Source: an uncultured Chloroflexota bacterium
GTDB lineage: Bacteria > Chloroflexota > Anaerolineae > Promineifilales > Promineifilaceae
DNA: 7,053 bases
Direction of reading: 5' to 3'
Assembly (NCBI GenBank): GCA_937958365.1
Contig: CALFEW010000397.1
Span: 1-7,053, forward strand
Position 1 is the stretch's first letter; every line of letters starts with the position of its first letter. This document shows, one piece after another, positions 5,909-7,053 of this stretch. The notes under the pieces were generated by a model. The model was not told the DNA's origin. It worked only from the letters and a program-made list of their open reading frames with translations, and ran no database searches. Both the position numbers and the translations under genes were made by a program.

Positions 5909-5926
5909 AGAGACTGGCGAGTCTCT
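5909..5926 (-). repeat. Hairpin overlapping the stop codon of the leftward TPR gene
   Basis: AGAGACT (5909-5915) and AGTCTCT (5920-5926) form a 7-bp stem with a GGCG loop. On the minus strand it begins within the TAG stop (5927-5925). No clear T-run follows (TAGAAAAT), so it is at best a weak terminator. Its right arm is also one unit of a heptad repeat. Confidence 0.4.
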
Positions 5927-5940
5927 AATCTCCAGTCTCC
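5920..5940. repeat. Three heptads crossing the 3' end of the leftward gene
   Basis: AGTCTCT (5920-5926), AATCTCC (5927-5933) and AGTCTCC (5934-5940) are three adjacent 7-base units differing by one or two bases. On the minus strand they read GGAGACT, GGAGATT, AGAGACT and encode the protein end L-E-T-G-D plus the TAG stop. Confidence 0.55.
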
Positions 5941-7052
5941 AGAAGACACGCCAGCAGATCATACTGCGCCTGCTCGCGGGGGGAAATGGCGCGTTGTACG
6001 CTCTGGCGCAGCGCCCGTGAACGCGCCAACAGGGTTACGGCCGTTTCCCTATCCCCCATTTTCTCGGCCAATTCCGCCTGCACCAACAAGGCGCCGGCCA
6101 TCGGAGCGGCGTCGTCTCGCGCTGCGTAGTGGTCGTGGGCCAGGGCGGCCAGCGAGACGGCCGTTTCATACGCCCCCTGATCCATCGCAATCTGCGCCAG
6201 GGTAAGCTGCGCGTCCGGCAGGTAATGGGTGTCCTCCAATTCGGTGAAGATGCGCAAACTCTCCTGCGCCAGGAGAGTGGCCGTCGTTAAGTCGCCCATT
6301 TCGCGCCAGACATCGGCCAAATAGTTGCCGACGAAGGCGTTTAACCAGCTATCGCCCGTCTGCCTGGTCTGGTCGTAGGCTTGCTGCAAATAATGCCGGG
6401 CGGCTGGTAAATCCAGCGTCTCCTGGGCAATCAGCCCCAGGTGGGCCAGTTCGGAAGCGTGGTCGCCTTCCGGGTAAACGTCAATGCTCTCCATCAACCG
6501 CGCCCGCGCCAGGTCAAACTCACCCATGGTGACGGCCGTGAGACCCAGGTTATGCAGCGCCGTGGAAATGCCCAGGCGGTCGCCAAGCTGGCGGCGCAAG
6601 GCCAGCCCTTCCTCGTGGTAGGCCAGGTTGGCGGCGAAATCGCCCAATTCCAGGCAAAAGCTGGCCAGGCCGTTGAGGGCGCGGGCGCGCTGCGACAGGT
6701 CGGTGGAAGGAAGCTGCAACGCGGCCGTGAGCAGTTCCCGCCCCAGGGCAAACAGGCTGCGCCGATACCAGAACCACCACAGATTCCCGGCAATGGTTAC
6801 GGCCGTTGCCCCATCCCCCGCCGCCAACGCCCACCGCAGCGCCGCCAAAAAGTTATCCTGTTCGGCCAGCGCCCGCGGCATCCAGACGGCCTGCTCATCA
6901 CCCAGCAGCCCGGCGAACACCTCCTGGGTGAATTGGGCGTAGTAATGGGCGTGCGCCTGCTGCGTGGCGGCTAATTGGTCGGCGGCGGCGAGTTGTTCCC
7001 GAGCGAAGGCGCGCAGGGTTTCCAGCAGGTGGAAACGGCCGTCACTCACCCT
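5925..7052 (-). CDS. STAND-type ATPase/TPR regulator, C-terminal part (5' truncated)
   Basis: The frame is open to the window end. The GTG at 7049-7047 is inside the conserved domain and is unlikely to be the true start. The first visible residues, GRFHLLETLRAFAREQL (4-20 counted from that GTG), are the hallmark of the winged-helix segment that follows the NB-ARC/P-loop ATPase in AfsR/SARP- and LuxR-type STAND proteins. DEQAVWMPRALAEQDNFLAALRWAL (51-75) is the next conserved block (usual form: W..rL..E.dNLRAALrWAL). From about 95 to 350 come TPR-like helical repeats, such as ALNGLASFCLELGDFAANL, ALHNLGLTAVTMGEFDLARARL and YLADVWREMGDLTTATLL. The missing N-terminus should hold the Walker A/B motifs and possibly a DNA-binding or BTAD domain. 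It is cytoplasmic and probably regulatory, with unknown ligand and target. It converges on the GH3 gene. The C-terminus is encoded by heptad repeats. Confidence 0.85.
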   Translation of the reverse strand, partial: RVSDGRFHLLETLRAFAREQLAAADQLAATQQAHAHYYAQFTQEVFAGLLGDEQAVWMPRALAEQDNFLAALRWALAAGDGATAVTIAGNLWWFWYRRSLFALGRELLTAALQLPSTDLSQRARALNGLASFCLELGDFAANLAYHEEGLALRRQLGDRLGISTALHNLGLTAVTMGEFDLARARLMESIDVYPEGDHASELAHLGLIAQETLDLPAARHYLQQAYDQTRQTGDSWLNAFVGNYLADVWREMGDLTTATLLAQESLRIFTELEDTHYLPDAQLTLAQIAMDQGAYETAVSLAALAHDHYAARDDAAPMAGALLVQAELAEKMGDRETAVTLLARSRALRQSVQRAISPREQAQYDLLACLLETGD

Positions 7053-7053
7053 C

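Noticed and set aside
1..7053. CRISPR array, insertion sequence, integrase or toxin-antitoxin pair
   Set aside because: No regularly spaced identical repeats of CRISPR size, no transposase or recombinase motifs and no small paired genes were seen on either strand.

Overview
The window reads like a GC-rich bacterial chromosome, most plausibly Chloroflexota (Anaerolineae, Promineofilum/Ardenticatenales-like). This is inferred, not proven. The reasons are two large STAND-ATPase/TPR proteins of a kind expanded in that phylum, a strongly over-used palindromic octamer (ACGGCCGT, 19 copies) and heptanucleotide repeats in spacers. No mobile element, CRISPR array, rRNA or tRNA was found.

Layout. (1) 2-1621 (+) is the C-terminal part of a STAND/AAA-type ATPase with a long TPR tail, cut by the window start. 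(2) 1622-2101 is a 480-bp spacer. It has a near-consensus sigma70-type promoter (TTGACA, 17 bp, TAGGAT), about 280 nt of highly foldable sequence and a textbook intrinsic terminator. It is either a stand-alone small RNA or a terminator-controlled leader of the next gene. (3) 2102-3145 (+) is a GT8-like glycosyltransferase. (4) 3146-3438 is a spacer with a 20-bp perfect palindrome, an extended -10 promoter candidate and a leader with competing inverted repeats. (5) 3439-5694 (+) is a complete cytoplasmic GH3 beta-glucosidase/beta-xylosidase-type enzyme. (6) 5695-5924 is a convergent spacer with a 13-bp-stem hairpin and a period-7 repeat. (7) 5925-7052 (-) is the C-terminal part of a second STAND/TPR regulator-like protein, cut by the window end.

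Working together: the two central genes are carbohydrate-active but opposite in sense (sugar transfer versus glycoside hydrolysis). They are separated by a spacer with its own promoter candidate, so a shared operon is not evident. The two flanking TPR proteins are of a signalling/regulatory type, but nothing in the window proves that they control the enzymes. The most promising undescribed element is the promoter, structured RNA and terminator unit at 1664-1980. The next is the genome-signature octamer ACGGCCGT.
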